64,000 nucleotides of DNA from Desulfolutivibrio sulfodismutans DSM 3696. Lineage in GTDB: Bacteria > Desulfobacterota > Desulfovibrionia > Desulfovibrionales > Desulfovibrionaceae. The stretch lies in contig NZ_CP045504.1 in the NCBI RefSeq assembly GCF_013376455.1, positions 3,245,001-3,309,000 of the forward strand. Reading direction: 5' to 3'. The translations under genes were made by a program, and so were the position numbers. Below, piece by piece: positions 33,136 to 42,117 of the stretch. Positions within the stretch are counted from its first letter, which is position 1, and every line of letters starts with the position of its first letter. A model generated the notes under the pieces. That model saw nothing but the letters and a program-made list of their open reading frames with translations, was not told the origin of the DNA and ran no database searches.

Positions 33136-34740
33136 TTATGATAGCAGCCGGGAAAGCTCCGCCGAAAGGGCCTCGGTTGTGAAGGGTTTTTTGAGAAATC
33201 CCGTGACCCCGGCCCGAAGCGCCAGATCCACCTGTTCGCCGGTGGATTCCGTGGTGGCCATGAGGATGGGCGTGTCGGCATGGGCCATGTCCCCGCGCAC
33301 CAGCCGGGTCAACTCGATGCCGTCCATGACCGGCATGTTCATGTCGGCCACGATGCAGTCGAAGGGATCCGAGGTTTCCAGGATATCCCAGGCGGCCTGG
33401 CCGTTTTCCGCCGTGGTCGCGGCGAACCCCAGGCCGGGCAGGGCGGAGCGGTAGAAGGCCAGCATGGCCTTGGAGTCGTCCACGGCCAGGATGCGGCGCT
33501 GCCCCGTCTCTTCCGGGGGGGAAGCCACGGCGCTGGCTGTGCGCAGTCGGTGCGCCAGGGCCGTGGCCTGGGGCGTTTGCGCGCCCTCCAAGACCTGGAC
33601 GAAGGCCGCCATGGTCTCCGGATCGCAACTCGTTTCGGCCTCGGCGACCACCAGTTCGGCCAGGGCCGGTTCGGACACGAGGGCGGCGAAAAGCCGCACG
33701 GCGGCGGCGTCGGCCATGGCCCGGGCCACGAGTCCGGCCTTGGCCGGATCGGCCTGCATGGCCTCCATGAGCTTTCTGGCCACCCCGGGGTTGGCGTTAG
33801 CCTCAAGGGCCGTGATCACGGCCAGAAGCAGCATGGGATCGGTCTCGGCCAGGCCGTCGAGCAAAAAGACCAGCCCCTTGAGGGATGGGGCCCGGCCCAG
33901 GGCCTCGTAGACCGCGAAGCGCAGGTTGGGGTGGGTGAATTCCTCCAGATCCTGGGCCGTGACCAGGGCCTCGGCCCCGGACTTGTGGCCGATAAATCCC
34001 AGGATGTTGGCCGACAGGATCTTTTCGTCCAGATCGCCCTCGCCAAGCAGCCTGGCCACCCGGGGGACGGCGGCCGGGCCGGTGGCGATGATGGCCTCGT
34101 GGATGGCCCGGCGGGCCGTGGGATTTTTGTGGTGAATCTTGGTGACCAGATAGGACAGGGCCAACTCGCCGCCGATGGCCGCCACGGCCCCCACGGCCTT
34201 GAACACCGTGACCGGGCAGTTGTCGCCGGAGATGATCTCCGCCGCGTCCACCAGGGCCGCCAGGCGCGACAGGGATTCGGCGTCGGCCAGGGCCCCGAGG
34301 GTCTCGGCGCACAGGGCGCTGATCAGGGGGTCGGGATGGTCCAGGTGCTTCCGGAAAAGGGCCAGGCTGGCGGTGTGGCGCAGACGGGACAGGGCGCTTA
34401 ACGTCTCCTGCAGATCCTCGGACGTGCAGGCCCTGGCGGCCATGTCCAGGAGCACTGGCAGGGCGGCGGCAAACTCGTTGCGGCCCACGGTGCGCAGGCA
34501 CAGGCGGCGCACGGCCGGGGACGGAGAGGCCAGTCCGGCCACGGTCTGGGTCTCGTCGTGGGCGAAAAGGGCCTGCAGGACGTTGATGACCGCCAGATCC
34601 ACGGACTGGTCGCCAAGGGGCGCGGCGATCAGGTCGCACAGCCCCGGAATGGCCGTAACGTCCGCCTTGGCCTCGATGTCGCGAAGCAGGGTGATCTGTT
34701 CGAGAAAGTCCAATCCCCGGAAATCCGTCAGGGCATCCAT
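33136..34740 (-). CDS. HEAT-repeat protein with C-terminal receiver domain
   Basis: 534 residues. The N-terminal 400 residues are an alpha-helical solenoid of HEAT/PBS-lyase-like repeats (recurrent LL/ALG/A...A patterns: LFRKHLDHPDPLISALCAETLGALADAE, VPRVARLLGEGDLDEKILSANILG). The C-terminal receiver domain (from residue 416) is intact: VDD acidic pair, phospho-Asp 466 in IVADMNMPVMDG, Thr/Ser in MATTES and Lys in FLKKPF. ATG 34740 follows AAGGA. It probably acts as a phosphorylation-controlled scaffold rather than a transcription factor, since no DNA-binding domain is seen. No kinase adjoins it; the orphan kinase at 2877 is distant. Confidence 0.88.
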   Translation of the reverse strand: MDALTDFRGLDFLEQITLLRDIEAKADVTAIPGLCDLIAAPLGDQSVDLAVINVLQALFAHDETQTVAGLASPSPAVRRLCLRTVGRNEFAAALPVLLDMAARACTSEDLQETLSALSRLRHTASLALFRKHLDHPDPLISALCAETLGALADAESLSRLAALVDAAEIISGDNCPVTVFKAVGAVAAIGGELALSYLVTKIHHKNPTARRAIHEAIIATGPAAVPRVARLLGEGDLDEKILSANILGFIGHKSGAEALVTAQDLEEFTHPNLRFAVYEALGRAPSLKGLVFLLDGLAETDPMLLLAVITALEANANPGVARKLMEAMQADPAKAGLVARAMADAAAVRLFAALVSEPALAELVVAEAETSCDPETMAAFVQVLEGAQTPQATALAHRLRTASAVASPPEETGQRRILAVDDSKAMLAFYRSALPGLGFAATTAENGQAAWDILETSDPFDCIVADMNMPVMDGIELTRLVRGDMAHADTPILMATTESTGEQVDLALRAGVTGFLKKPFTTEALSAELSRLLS

Positions 34741-35004
34741 GCGTGAGTCCTTTGGCTGCGAGGTGAAGATGCGCCCGGCCTGTCCGATGCGCCGGGCGGC
34801 TGCGCACATGTGGCCGCTCAAACTGCCTAGCGTATTTCCGGCCCGTTTCCTAGGGGCCAGACGGTCTGTCCAAGGCCTTCGCCACGGCCGTTTGTGGACA
34901 AATGTCAGGGAAAATGCTTTGTTTCCCCGGTTCGCGGACAATGCGACACGGCCGTCCGCTACGCGGACCTTTTTGCAACAGTGACCTCGAAGGGAATCGG
35001 GAGC

Positions 35005-35688
35005 ATGTACCAGGGGCGCACACATCGGATCACGACACAACGCAGGGCGCAGCCGTCCAACACCCGCCGGGCGCGCCGGGCCATGCCCCGCCGGACAGGC
35101 GCGGCCGGTTCCGGCAAAGCGGGCCTGCGTTTCATACGGCTTGTGGCCCTGGCCGCCATTGTGGTGGCCGGGCTCTTTCTGGGATGCACCTTTTTTTCGG
35201 CCAAGGAGCCGCCCGCGCCGCCGCCTCCGGCAGTGATGCCCATGACCCCTGCGGCCGTATCCGATTGCCTGTCCCGGGTGCAGACGGCCAAGGCCGCCCA
35301 GCCCCGGCCCGAATCGCTGGATGATTTCGTGCGCTATGTGGCGGCGGCCTATGTGGAGCCGGTGCGCTCCCGCTACGCCGTGGCCGAGACCATGGAGACG
35401 GCCGTGCGCCTGTCCGCCGCAGGCAACGCCCAGGCCCAGCGCTTTCTGGCGGCCACCGTGCGCGACGTGCAGCTCCAGGCGGCCATGGGCGGGCGCACCT
35501 TCAGCGTGGACCAATGGCGGGAGATCTACCTCCGCTCCGGCCTCCTGAACCAGGATACCTTTGTGGCCATCGGGGGGGAACTGCCCCAGCCGGAAACGGG
35601 CCGTCCCGCCGCATCCGTGGCCCCCGCCCCGGACGCCGCCGTCTCCGGGCCGTCCCTGCCGCCTTTGTCCGAGGACGAAGGGGAATGA
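35005..35688 (+). CDS. Membrane-anchored hypothetical protein
   Basis: Unrecognised 227-residue protein. A very basic N-terminal tail (Arg-rich, 1-40) precedes one hydrophobic segment (FIRLVALAAIVVAGLFLGC, about 43-61), then a Pro-rich stretch (EPPAPPPP) and an alpha-helical domain (about 80-190; PESLDDFVRYVAAAYVEPVRSRYAVAETMETAVRL) with an acidic C terminus. The Cys at the end of the hydrophobic segment is not a clear lipobox. ATG 35005 was chosen for the GGGAG nearby and because upstream codons do not look coding. It overlaps the next gene by four bases (ATGA), so it is the first gene of a three-gene operon with a Gate-domain protein and an MltB-like enzyme. Confidence 0.75.
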   Translation: MYQGRTHRITTQRRAQPSNTRRARRAMPRRTGAAGSGKAGLRFIRLVALAAIVVAGLFLGCTFFSAKEPPAPPPPAVMPMTPAAVSDCLSRVQTAKAAQPRPESLDDFVRYVAAAYVEPVRSRYAVAETMETAVRLSAAGNAQAQRFLAATVRDVQLQAAMGGRTFSVDQWREIYLRSGLLNQDTFVAIGGELPQPETGRPAASVAPAPDAAVSGPSLPPLSEDEGE

Positions 35689-36647
35689 GCATGGCCCTGG
35701 CCGTCGCCGCCAAAAAGGCCCTGGCCGACGCGGTGCGCATCAGCCTGGATCTGTACAAGGTCATGGTCCCGGTGATCATCGCGGTCAAGATCCTCAAGGA
35801 ACTGGACCTCATCGCCTATCTGGCCGTGCCGCTTGGGCCGCTCATGGAGCTGGCCGGGCTTCCGGCGGACATGGGGCTGGTGTGGGCCACGGCCATTTTG
35901 ACCAACATCTACGGCGGCATCCTGGTTTACGTGGCCCTGCCGCCGGGGCCCGACCCCCTAAGCGTGGCCCAGGTGACGGTGCTCTCCACCATGATCCTCA
36001 TTGCCCACAACCTCCCGGTGGAGGGCCGCATCACCCAGAAGTGCGGGGTGGGATTCTGGGGCCAGACGGCGCTGCGCATGGGCGGGGCGCTTTTGTGCGG
36101 TCTGCTCATGCACCGGTTTTTCGCCGCCGCCGGGATGCTTACGGAACCGGCCCGGGCGATCTTCACCGCCGCCCCGGCCCAGGCCTCCCTTGTCGGCTGG
36201 GCGCTTGGCGAGGCTAAAAGCCTGATCATGATTTTCGGGGTCATCCTGGCGCTCATCGTCCTTATGCGCGTGCTGGCCCGGTTCCGGGTCACGGACCTTC
36301 TCGAGCGCGTGCTGGCCCCGGTTCTGGGGCTTATGGGCATCGGGCCCAAGGCCGCCAGCATCACGGTCATCGGGCTGGTCATGGGCCTGGCCTACGGCGG
36401 CGGGCTGATCATGATGGAGGTCCAGGGGGGGAGGCTGTCCCGGCGCGACGTGTTTTCCTCCCTGTCGCTGATGAGCCTGTCCCACGCGCTCATCGAGGAC
36501 ACCCTGCTCATGACGCTCATTGGGGCCAGCATGCAGGGCACGTTTTTCGGGAGGCTCCTTTTTTCCATGCTGGTGGTGGCGGTCCTGTCGCGGCTGGTGG
36601 GGCCGCGCCTGTCCGCGCCCGGGTCGGTTGCGGGGAGGCTCTTTTGA
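35685..36647 (+). CDS. Nucleoside-recognition (Gate) domain membrane protein
   Basis: Polytopic inner-membrane protein, 320 residues, with about eight hydrophobic helices in two repeats. The pattern (VMVPVIIAVKILKELDLIAYL, VLSTMILIAHNLPVEGRI, and in the second half GLAYGGGLIMMEVQGGRLSRRD and SLSHALIEDTLLM) is that of Gate-domain proteins related to SpmA/SpmB and CNT-family nucleoside transporters. The transported molecule is unknown. The ATG at 35685 overlaps the previous stop (ATGA), and its own stop overlaps the TTG start of the MltB-like gene (TTGA), so all three are tightly coupled. Confidence 0.85.
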   Translation: MSMALAVAAKKALADAVRISLDLYKVMVPVIIAVKILKELDLIAYLAVPLGPLMELAGLPADMGLVWATAILTNIYGGILVYVALPPGPDPLSVAQVTVLSTMILIAHNLPVEGRITQKCGVGFWGQTALRMGGALLCGLLMHRFFAAAGMLTEPARAIFTAAPAQASLVGWALGEAKSLIMIFGVILALIVLMRVLARFRVTDLLERVLAPVLGLMGIGPKAASITVIGLVMGLAYGGGLIMMEVQGGRLSRRDVFSSLSLMSLSHALIEDTLLMTLIGASMQGTFFGRLLFSMLVVAVLSRLVGPRLSAPGSVAGRLF

Positions 36648-37828
36648 CTTCCGGCGCGGGCCTGCACCGCTGGGCAGCGATGGCGGCCGTGGCCGTCCTG
36701 GCGGCGTGCGCCCTGGCGGTTGCGTCAGCCCAGGCCCTGGCGACCCAGACGACCCAGACGGCCCCGGCCGCCCCAGTCGCCCCAGTCGCTCCGGTCAGCT
36801 TCGAGCCGCTCATCCGGCGGCTGGTGGAGTCCGGCCGTCCCGAGGCCGCTGTGCGCGCCCTGTTTGCGCGTCCTGAAATGGCGTTTGATCCCGAGCCCAT
36901 GAGCACCAAGCTTACCGAACTGTACATGTCGAAATACGGCCTGAAGCTGGTGACCGACATCCAGACGCGGCTGGCGGAACTGGGTTACCATCCCTGGCCG
37001 ACGGACGGCCGACTCAAGCGGCTCACCAAGTGGTCCATCCGGGCCTGGCAGCGGGAGTGCGGCCTGCCGGAACGGGCCGTGGCCACCACAGAGCTTTTGG
37101 CCGCGCTGCGGGCCTCTACAGCCAAGGCCCCGGCCGGGCTGGAATTCCCGCCGATCGAGGCCCCGAGCGTCTACGAGAGCGCCCTGACCCCGGAGCGTCT
37201 GGCCGAGGCCCGGGAGTTTTTGGCCGCCAACCGGGCCATGTTGTCCCGGGTGCGGGCGCGTTACGGCCTGCCCGAGGAGGTGGCTGTGGGGGTGAGCGCC
37301 GTGGAGACCCGGTGCGGCCGCTATCTGGGCGACAAACCGGCCGTGGCCTCCCTGGCGGGCATGGCCCTGGCCCGGGACTATTCCCTGGTGTCCCAGGCGT
37401 TTGCCTATGAGCGCCCCGCTCCCGACCGGACAGCCTGGCTGGCCCAGACGGCGCGCGACCGGGGGGATTGGGCTTACCGGGAACTGGTGGCCCTTTTGGA
37501 CTATGCCGCCCGCCTGGGCCGCGATCCCCTGAGCATGCCCGGCTCGGTCTACGGGGCCATCGGCGTCAGCCAGTTCATGCCCACAAGCGCCCTGACCCTG
37601 GCCCGGGACGGCGACGGGGACGGCGTGGCGGATCTTTTCAACGAGGCCGACGCCCTGGAGAGCATGGGCAACTACCTGAATAAAGCCGGAGTGGGAGGCC
37701 AGACCTCCGAGGCGGCCCTTCGCGAGGCCCTTTTTCGCTACAACCGCAGCCGGACCTATGTGAACACCATCATGGCCGTGGCTGCGCACCTGCGCGAAAC
37801 CGCCGGATCGGGCGCTCCCGGGCAATGA
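36644..37828 (+). CDS. MltB-like lytic murein transglycosylase
   Basis: Periplasmic peptidoglycan-cleaving enzyme of the SLT_2/MltB family, 394 residues, read from TTG 36644 after GGGGAGG. Signal segment (about 10-33), then an Ala/Pro/Val linker, a short helical region (about 50-100), a peptidoglycan-binding-like segment (IQTRLAELGYHPWPTDGRLKRLTKWSIRAWQRECGL, about 106-142), and the catalytic SLT_2 domain with Glu in VSAVETRCGRYLG and the FMPTS loop (GAIGVSQFMPTSALTLARDG). An Asp-rich loop DGDGDGVADLFNEADA resembles the EF-hand calcium site of Slt35. Third gene of the operon begun at 35005. Confidence 0.9.
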   Translation: MTSGAGLHRWAAMAAVAVLAACALAVASAQALATQTTQTAPAAPVAPVAPVSFEPLIRRLVESGRPEAAVRALFARPEMAFDPEPMSTKLTELYMSKYGLKLVTDIQTRLAELGYHPWPTDGRLKRLTKWSIRAWQRECGLPERAVATTELLAALRASTAKAPAGLEFPPIEAPSVYESALTPERLAEAREFLAANRAMLSRVRARYGLPEEVAVGVSAVETRCGRYLGDKPAVASLAGMALARDYSLVSQAFAYERPAPDRTAWLAQTARDRGDWAYRELVALLDYAARLGRDPLSMPGSVYGAIGVSQFMPTSALTLARDGDGDGVADLFNEADALESMGNYLNKAGVGGQTSEAALREALFRYNRSRTYVNTIMAVAAHLRETAGSGAPGQ

Positions 37829-37932
37829 CCGGACGGCCGTGGCCGTCCGCCGTCGCCAAGGGCCCGTGGAACGTCGGCCGGGCGCGAAAGCCGCGCCGCG
37901 CCGTGTGGACCCAAACTGCAACGGAAACCCGC

Positions 37933-38679
37933 ATGCCCTCTCTCCTGCGACTTTTTTTTCTGTGCCTGACGCTCGTTGTTCCGGATATCGCCCAGGCCGC
38001 CTCGGCCACGGTCATCGGCTATCACCGGTTCGACGGCCACCGGTCCAGCATGTCCATGCCCATGGACGTATTCGAGGCCCATCTGAAATATCTCAAGGAG
38101 AACGCCAACGTCCTCTCCATGGACGAATTTGCGGGCTACATCGCGCGTGGGGAGAGTTTCCCGCCGCGCACGGTGGTCATCACCATCGACGACGGCTGGT
38201 CCTCGGTCATGCAGGCCTTTGAGCTTTTGAAAAAATATGACCTGCCGTTCACCCTGTTTCTGCCTATGGCCTACATGGCCAATCCGGCCTCCAAGGCCAG
38301 CCTGAGCGCCGCTGACATCGAAAAGCTCAAGGCCTGGCCCAAGGTCACCTTTGCGGACCATTCCTTCAGCCACTCCACGCGGCTCCAGGTCAGCAAGCAT
38401 GGCAGCCGCGACGCCTACCTGGCTTTTTTGCGTTCCGACCTGAGCGCCTCGCGGAAACGCTTTTTTGAAATCTTCGGCTCGTATCCCAAATATTACGCCT
38501 ATCCCTACGGCCACGGCAACGACGTTTTCGGGGAGCTTTTGGCCCAAAACGGCTACCAGCTCATGTTCGTCACCGGCTATCGGCCCTTCGACGGCAACGT
38601 CAATCCTCGGGCCATCCCGCGTCTGGGCGGCCATGCCGTGTCGGTGCAAAAGCTCAAGGAAATTGTGGAGACGTACTGA
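37933..38679 (+). CDS. Exported polysaccharide deacetylase (NodB fold)
   Basis: Predicted secreted metal-dependent deacetylase acting on N- or O-acetylated polysaccharide or peptidoglycan. 248 residues from ATG 37933: signal peptide (about 1-21, ending AQA), then NodB motifs: metal Asp in TIDDGW, second motif HSFSH in FADHSFSHSTRL, and YPYGHGNDVF for the later substrate-groove motif. The start was chosen because the signal peptide begins there. It is 104 bases after the MltB-like gene, so a shared transcript is possible. Enzymes of this type modify exopolysaccharide such as PNAG; an exopolysaccharide operon lies 18 kb away. Confidence 0.88.
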   Translation: MPSLLRLFFLCLTLVVPDIAQAASATVIGYHRFDGHRSSMSMPMDVFEAHLKYLKENANVLSMDEFAGYIARGESFPPRTVVITIDDGWSSVMQAFELLKKYDLPFTLFLPMAYMANPASKASLSAADIEKLKAWPKVTFADHSFSHSTRLQVSKHGSRDAYLAFLRSDLSASRKRFFEIFGSYPKYYAYPYGHGNDVFGELLAQNGYQLMFVTGYRPFDGNVNPRAIPRLGGHAVSVQKLKEIVETY

Positions 38680-38830
38680 GGCGTTGGCGTCGGCGCTGTG
38701 CGCACCTGTGCCGGGGGAGTGGGCGTGGCCTAAGCCTTCAAGACGTACTGCGCGCAGGCGTCGAGGCTGCACGTTCTGGCGTGAGGCGCCTGGGAAGGAG
38801 CGCCGTACGGCGTACGGGGTGTGGCGTCGC

Positions 38831-38863
38831 GGCCGCCGTCCGGCCAGAAGCCGGACGGCGGCC
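38831..38863. terminator. Strong hairpin between convergent genes
   Basis: Perfect 14-base arms (38831-38844 and 38850-38863) around a CAGAA loop, just beyond the stop of the leftward beta-propeller gene and 150 bases after the rightward deacetylase gene. It lacks a clear T-tract on either strand, so it may act as a bidirectional or RNA-stabilising hairpin rather than a classic terminator. Confidence 0.55.
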
Positions 38864-38872
38864 ACTCCGGGC

Positions 38873-40921
38873 CTATTGGCCGAGCAGCAGATGCAGCATC
38901 GGCGGGATGGACCCTCCGGTGACTTCCGTGAAGTCCGGGTTGGTGGTCATGACCGCGCCGTGCTCGCCCACGGTGAATGACGCGTTTTGTTCGATGCTGG
39001 CCGTCATCCCGTAGACCGGGGATGAGAACCCACCCTCCACAAGTTGCCCCACGCCGTTTTGGATGCGGTACAGGTAGGCCTTGTTGCCATCGGTGTACCG
39101 GCTCGACGTGTTGAGCGCCGCCCAGAACACGCCGCCTCCGGCATGAACGATGGACGAGAAGGAATACAGCGGATAACCCGCCTCCGGCGGCGCGACGCGG
39201 GGGATGCCTGTCACCGGGGACCAGGAGGCGCCGTCGGTGCTGTAGAAGGCGGCCCCGTTTTCGCCCACGGCCACCACCATGTTCGTGGTGGCGGCCACGG
39301 CGTACAGGTCGTCGCCGTTTGCGCCCACCACGGATGTGCTCCAAGCCCCGCTGTGCCACCGGGCCACCTTGCCGTCCAGGCCCACGGCATGCACGTCCCC
39401 GTTGGGGGAAGCGGCCATGGACTTGTAGTAGTAGTCGATTCCGCCATTGAGGCAGTTCATGAACGTGCTTTCCACCATGCAGGGACTGCCGTTGCCGTTG
39501 GCGTCCTGGAGGACGGCGTAGCCGCCCGAGGCGGTCTTGGCCACGTCAAGCAGCGGCGGGGAACTGCCCACGCTGCCGGGGGGCGTCCAGGCGGTCCAAC
39601 TGGAGCCGTTGCCGCGCAGGGTGAGGCCGTTCATGGTGGCGGTGTCGATCACCGACAGCCACATGTCCGATGCGGAAAACCCCTTGAAGGTCTTGGTGAA
39701 GCTGTTTTCCGCCAGGGTGGCGATGGGGTGGGCGGTCATCTGGCCGCCGTTCCAGGCGTAGATGCCGATGGACTGGCCGGTCCATTCCGGGACGATCCAC
39801 AGGCGGTCGGTAAAAACCGCAGCCTTCAGGTTCGTGGTGATTTTGGCCGGGGTGTTCAGGGTCTGCCTGGCCCCGGTGGTCCCGTTCATGCTCTCCATCA
39901 GGCCGTAGTCGCCGCCGAGCAGGTATCCGCCTGAAGCGGGCACGATGGCGTGGCGGGCCTTCATGGCCGGGTCGTCGCGGTTGACCAGGGCGTTGTTCGT
40001 CCCCACCCACTGCCGGATGACCCCGGCCAGTCCCACGAACCAGATGTCGTTTGCCCCTGAACCGCTCATGGCCGACAAATCGTATCCGTCGAGGATGCCG
40101 CCGCCGGTGTTGACCTGCACCCAGGTAGTAGGGGAGACGGACCGCTTCAGCCGGAAGATCTGGCCCGAATTGCCGCTGGCGAACACGTTGTCGGCGTCGG
40201 GCCCCCAGACGGCCTGGAGCAGGTTGAAGCTCATGGAGCCTCCGGCTTCCAGCTGGGCCATGACCGTCCAGCCCGTGGCGTCGCGGTGAAGAATCGTGCC
40301 GTAGGTGCCCACGGCGAAGATGTCGGAGTCGGAAAATCCGAAGATGGACTCCAGACGAAATCCCCAGTCGGAAACCACGCCCAGGGGGTCGGTGACGCCC
40401 TCGAACTCCCATTTGCTCTGGGCGGCGTTCCATTTGGCCGGGGCGCCGGACAGGTCGCTGATGGCATAGGCCCCGCCCGTGGCGGACACCCAGACGTCGG
40501 CCATGGTGTACAGGCCGTCCCAGCCCTGGACAGTCGGCGGCGTTGTGGCCGTCCAGGTCGTGCCGTTGAAATGCAGGAGCACCGAACGGGTGGGATCGGA
40601 CACGGTTGCCGCCGCGCCGTTGCCGCCCACGGCCCAGATGTCTGTGGCCGAGCGGCCGTGGATGCCCTTTATGGGGGCGGTGGTTCCGGAGGTCATGAAG
40701 GTGACGGTGGATCCGGTGCGCTTGAGGATGGTCCCTGCATCGCCGACGAAATAGGTGGTTGTCCCGCCGTCCGGGCTGTAGGCATCGTTTAGGGTGTTGC
40801 CGGTGGGCGTGGGAGCCAGGGAGGTCCAGGTTTGGGCCGTGGCCAGGTTTGAAAGGCCGCAGAAGACGAACAGGGCCATGCCGAACCAGGCCATGCGCAA
40901 AGCATTCTTCGTGCAAATCAC
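38873..40921 (-). CDS. Large secreted beta-propeller protein
   Basis: Exported protein of 682 residues, read from GTG 40921 with GGGAGGG 6 bases upstream. Signal peptide (about 10-29, ending ATA). The rest is a series of beta-propeller-like repeats with motifs such as YFVGDAGTILKRTG, IKGIHGRSATDIWAVGGNGA, DSDIFAVGTYGTILHRDATGW, ANDIWFVGLAGVIRQWVG and VAVGENGAAFYSTDGASW, similar to BNR/YCF48-type blades. No enzymatic motif is recognised. It is a single gene, with a strong hairpin after its stop. Probably a surface or periplasmic binding protein; ligand unknown. Confidence 0.8.
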   Translation of the reverse strand: MICTKNALRMAWFGMALFVFCGLSNLATAQTWTSLAPTPTGNTLNDAYSPDGGTTTYFVGDAGTILKRTGSTVTFMTSGTTAPIKGIHGRSATDIWAVGGNGAAATVSDPTRSVLLHFNGTTWTATTPPTVQGWDGLYTMADVWVSATGGAYAISDLSGAPAKWNAAQSKWEFEGVTDPLGVVSDWGFRLESIFGFSDSDIFAVGTYGTILHRDATGWTVMAQLEAGGSMSFNLLQAVWGPDADNVFASGNSGQIFRLKRSVSPTTWVQVNTGGGILDGYDLSAMSGSGANDIWFVGLAGVIRQWVGTNNALVNRDDPAMKARHAIVPASGGYLLGGDYGLMESMNGTTGARQTLNTPAKITTNLKAAVFTDRLWIVPEWTGQSIGIYAWNGGQMTAHPIATLAENSFTKTFKGFSASDMWLSVIDTATMNGLTLRGNGSSWTAWTPPGSVGSSPPLLDVAKTASGGYAVLQDANGNGSPCMVESTFMNCLNGGIDYYYKSMAASPNGDVHAVGLDGKVARWHSGAWSTSVVGANGDDLYAVAATTNMVVAVGENGAAFYSTDGASWSPVTGIPRVAPPEAGYPLYSFSSIVHAGGGVFWAALNTSSRYTDGNKAYLYRIQNGVGQLVEGGFSSPVYGMTASIEQNASFTVGEHGAVMTTNPDFTEVTGGSIPPMLHLLLGQ

Positions 40922-41094
40922 GTTTTTCCCTCCCGAGATGGCGCAGGCGTCCTGCGACTTTTCGCGAACAAGCGCGTGTACATCGTCATTGGGCGGCCAG
41001 TGCGTTGCTCAAGATGCGGCAGTCGCGCGGACGGCGACTGCGGGCGGGCGTGACGTCGGAAAGAAGAAAGCGTCTATTTTGAAGATTTTTTATC
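40922..41094. other. Gap upstream of the beta-propeller and island edge
   Basis: No gene. It should contain the leftward promoter for the propeller gene; I see no clear box pair. Its right edge meets the duplicated MATE upstream region. Confidence 0.35.
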
Positions 41095-41510
41095 CTACAT
41101 CAATGTGTAGTGTTTGTGCAAGGCGTATCCACTGGCAGCTCGCTCTGGGCCGTCATGCCGGGGTCGGAACACCGGGGCGGGCGTACCTTCTCCGGCCAGC
41201 GGCCTGGCTGCCGCCAACCGTTGCAAGCCCCGGCGGTCCGGGGCGCAAAGTTCGCCTCATCCTTAACGCACAATCGATTCACAGGTAATATTATACACTT
41301 TTTCTTTGGAAATACTTTTCACATCGCGAGCCATGTCATGTCTTCCAATGCCGCACACCGGGGCGCATACCGGCTCGTTCTGGCCATCGGCCTGCCCCTG
41401 GTGGTCAGCATGGGCGCCACCACGCTCATGCTTTTTACCGACCGGATGTTTCTGGGCAACTATTCCCTCGACGCCATCGCCTCCGCCATGCCCGCAGGCA
41501 TCGCCTCCTT
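41095..41510 (+). repeat. First copy of the duplicated MATE promoter/5' region
   Basis: 41095-41510 matches 44792-45206 (the region before and the first 58 codons of the intact MATE gene), with patchy upstream divergence and close identity from GCGTACCTTCTCCGGCCAGC onward. It includes a palindrome CTACATCAATGTGTAG at 41095-41110 that is altered in the other copy. The similarity stops at the IS3 junction at 41510/41511. Confidence 0.8.
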
Positions 41511-41517
41511 AGTTTGA
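41338..41517 (+). pseudogene. 5' fragment of a MATE efflux transporter gene
   Basis: Codes the first 58 residues of a MATE transporter (MSSNAAHRGAYRLVLAIG ... MLFTDRMFLGNYSLDA), nearly identical to the intact protein at 45034, then ends in Leu-Val-stop created by the fused IS3-family DNA. The missing remainder is partly represented by the 3' fragment at 49823-50012, so this looks like one gene split and partly deleted. Confidence 0.88.
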
Positions 41518-42117
41518 CTCCGTGCGCATGCGCAAAGCGTCCAACGCCTTGCTGGTAAATTCAGGACCATTGTCCAATCGAATGGTCTGGGGGCATTCTC
41601 CTTTGAGCCTCAACGCTTCCAGCATCCTGGCAACACGTTCCCCCGTTATGGATTGACCCGGCTCCAGGCAAGGACTTCGCCGGTCCCAAAGGTCCACCAC
41701 CGTCAGCACCCGGATGCGGCGGCCATTGTCCAGGCTGTCGCTTACGAAATCCATCGCCCAATGCTGATTCGACTCCGTGGGGCCAGGCGTCACCACGCGT
41801 AAACGGCTCGGGTGTTTGCGACGTCGTCTCAGCCGTAACGATAGCCCTTCTTCCCGGTACACCCGCTCGACCCGTTTATGGTTCACGACATAACCTTCAC
41901 GTCGTAACAGGATGTGCAGCCGAGGGCTGCCGAAACGTCGGCGATCTTCAGCCAGTTCACGCAACCGGCGGCGTAGTTCGGCGTCTCGATCCGGCTTGAC
42001 TGGCCGCCGGTATGTCCGACGGTTCATGCCTATCAACTGGCAGGCCCGCAGCTCGGAATAACCATGCGCCTCAATGGTGTGGCGCACGGCCAAGCGGCGT
42101 TCGGCGGGCTCTATCAG
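41509..42117 (-). pseudogene. IS3-family transposase OrfB, C-terminally truncated
   Basis: rve/DDE integrase of the IS3 type, read by -1 frameshift from orfA at the A7 run 42118-42124 (A_AAA_AAC), giving LIEPAERRLAVRHTIEAHGYS. HTH_21 (RRRFGSPRLHILLRREG) and the first two DDE Asp regions (HWAMDFVSD, IRLDNGPEFTSKALD) are present, but the sequence stops at DALRMRTESN, so the final Glu and about 70 residues are lost. The stop codon is supplied by MATE-derived bases at the junction. Confidence 0.85.
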
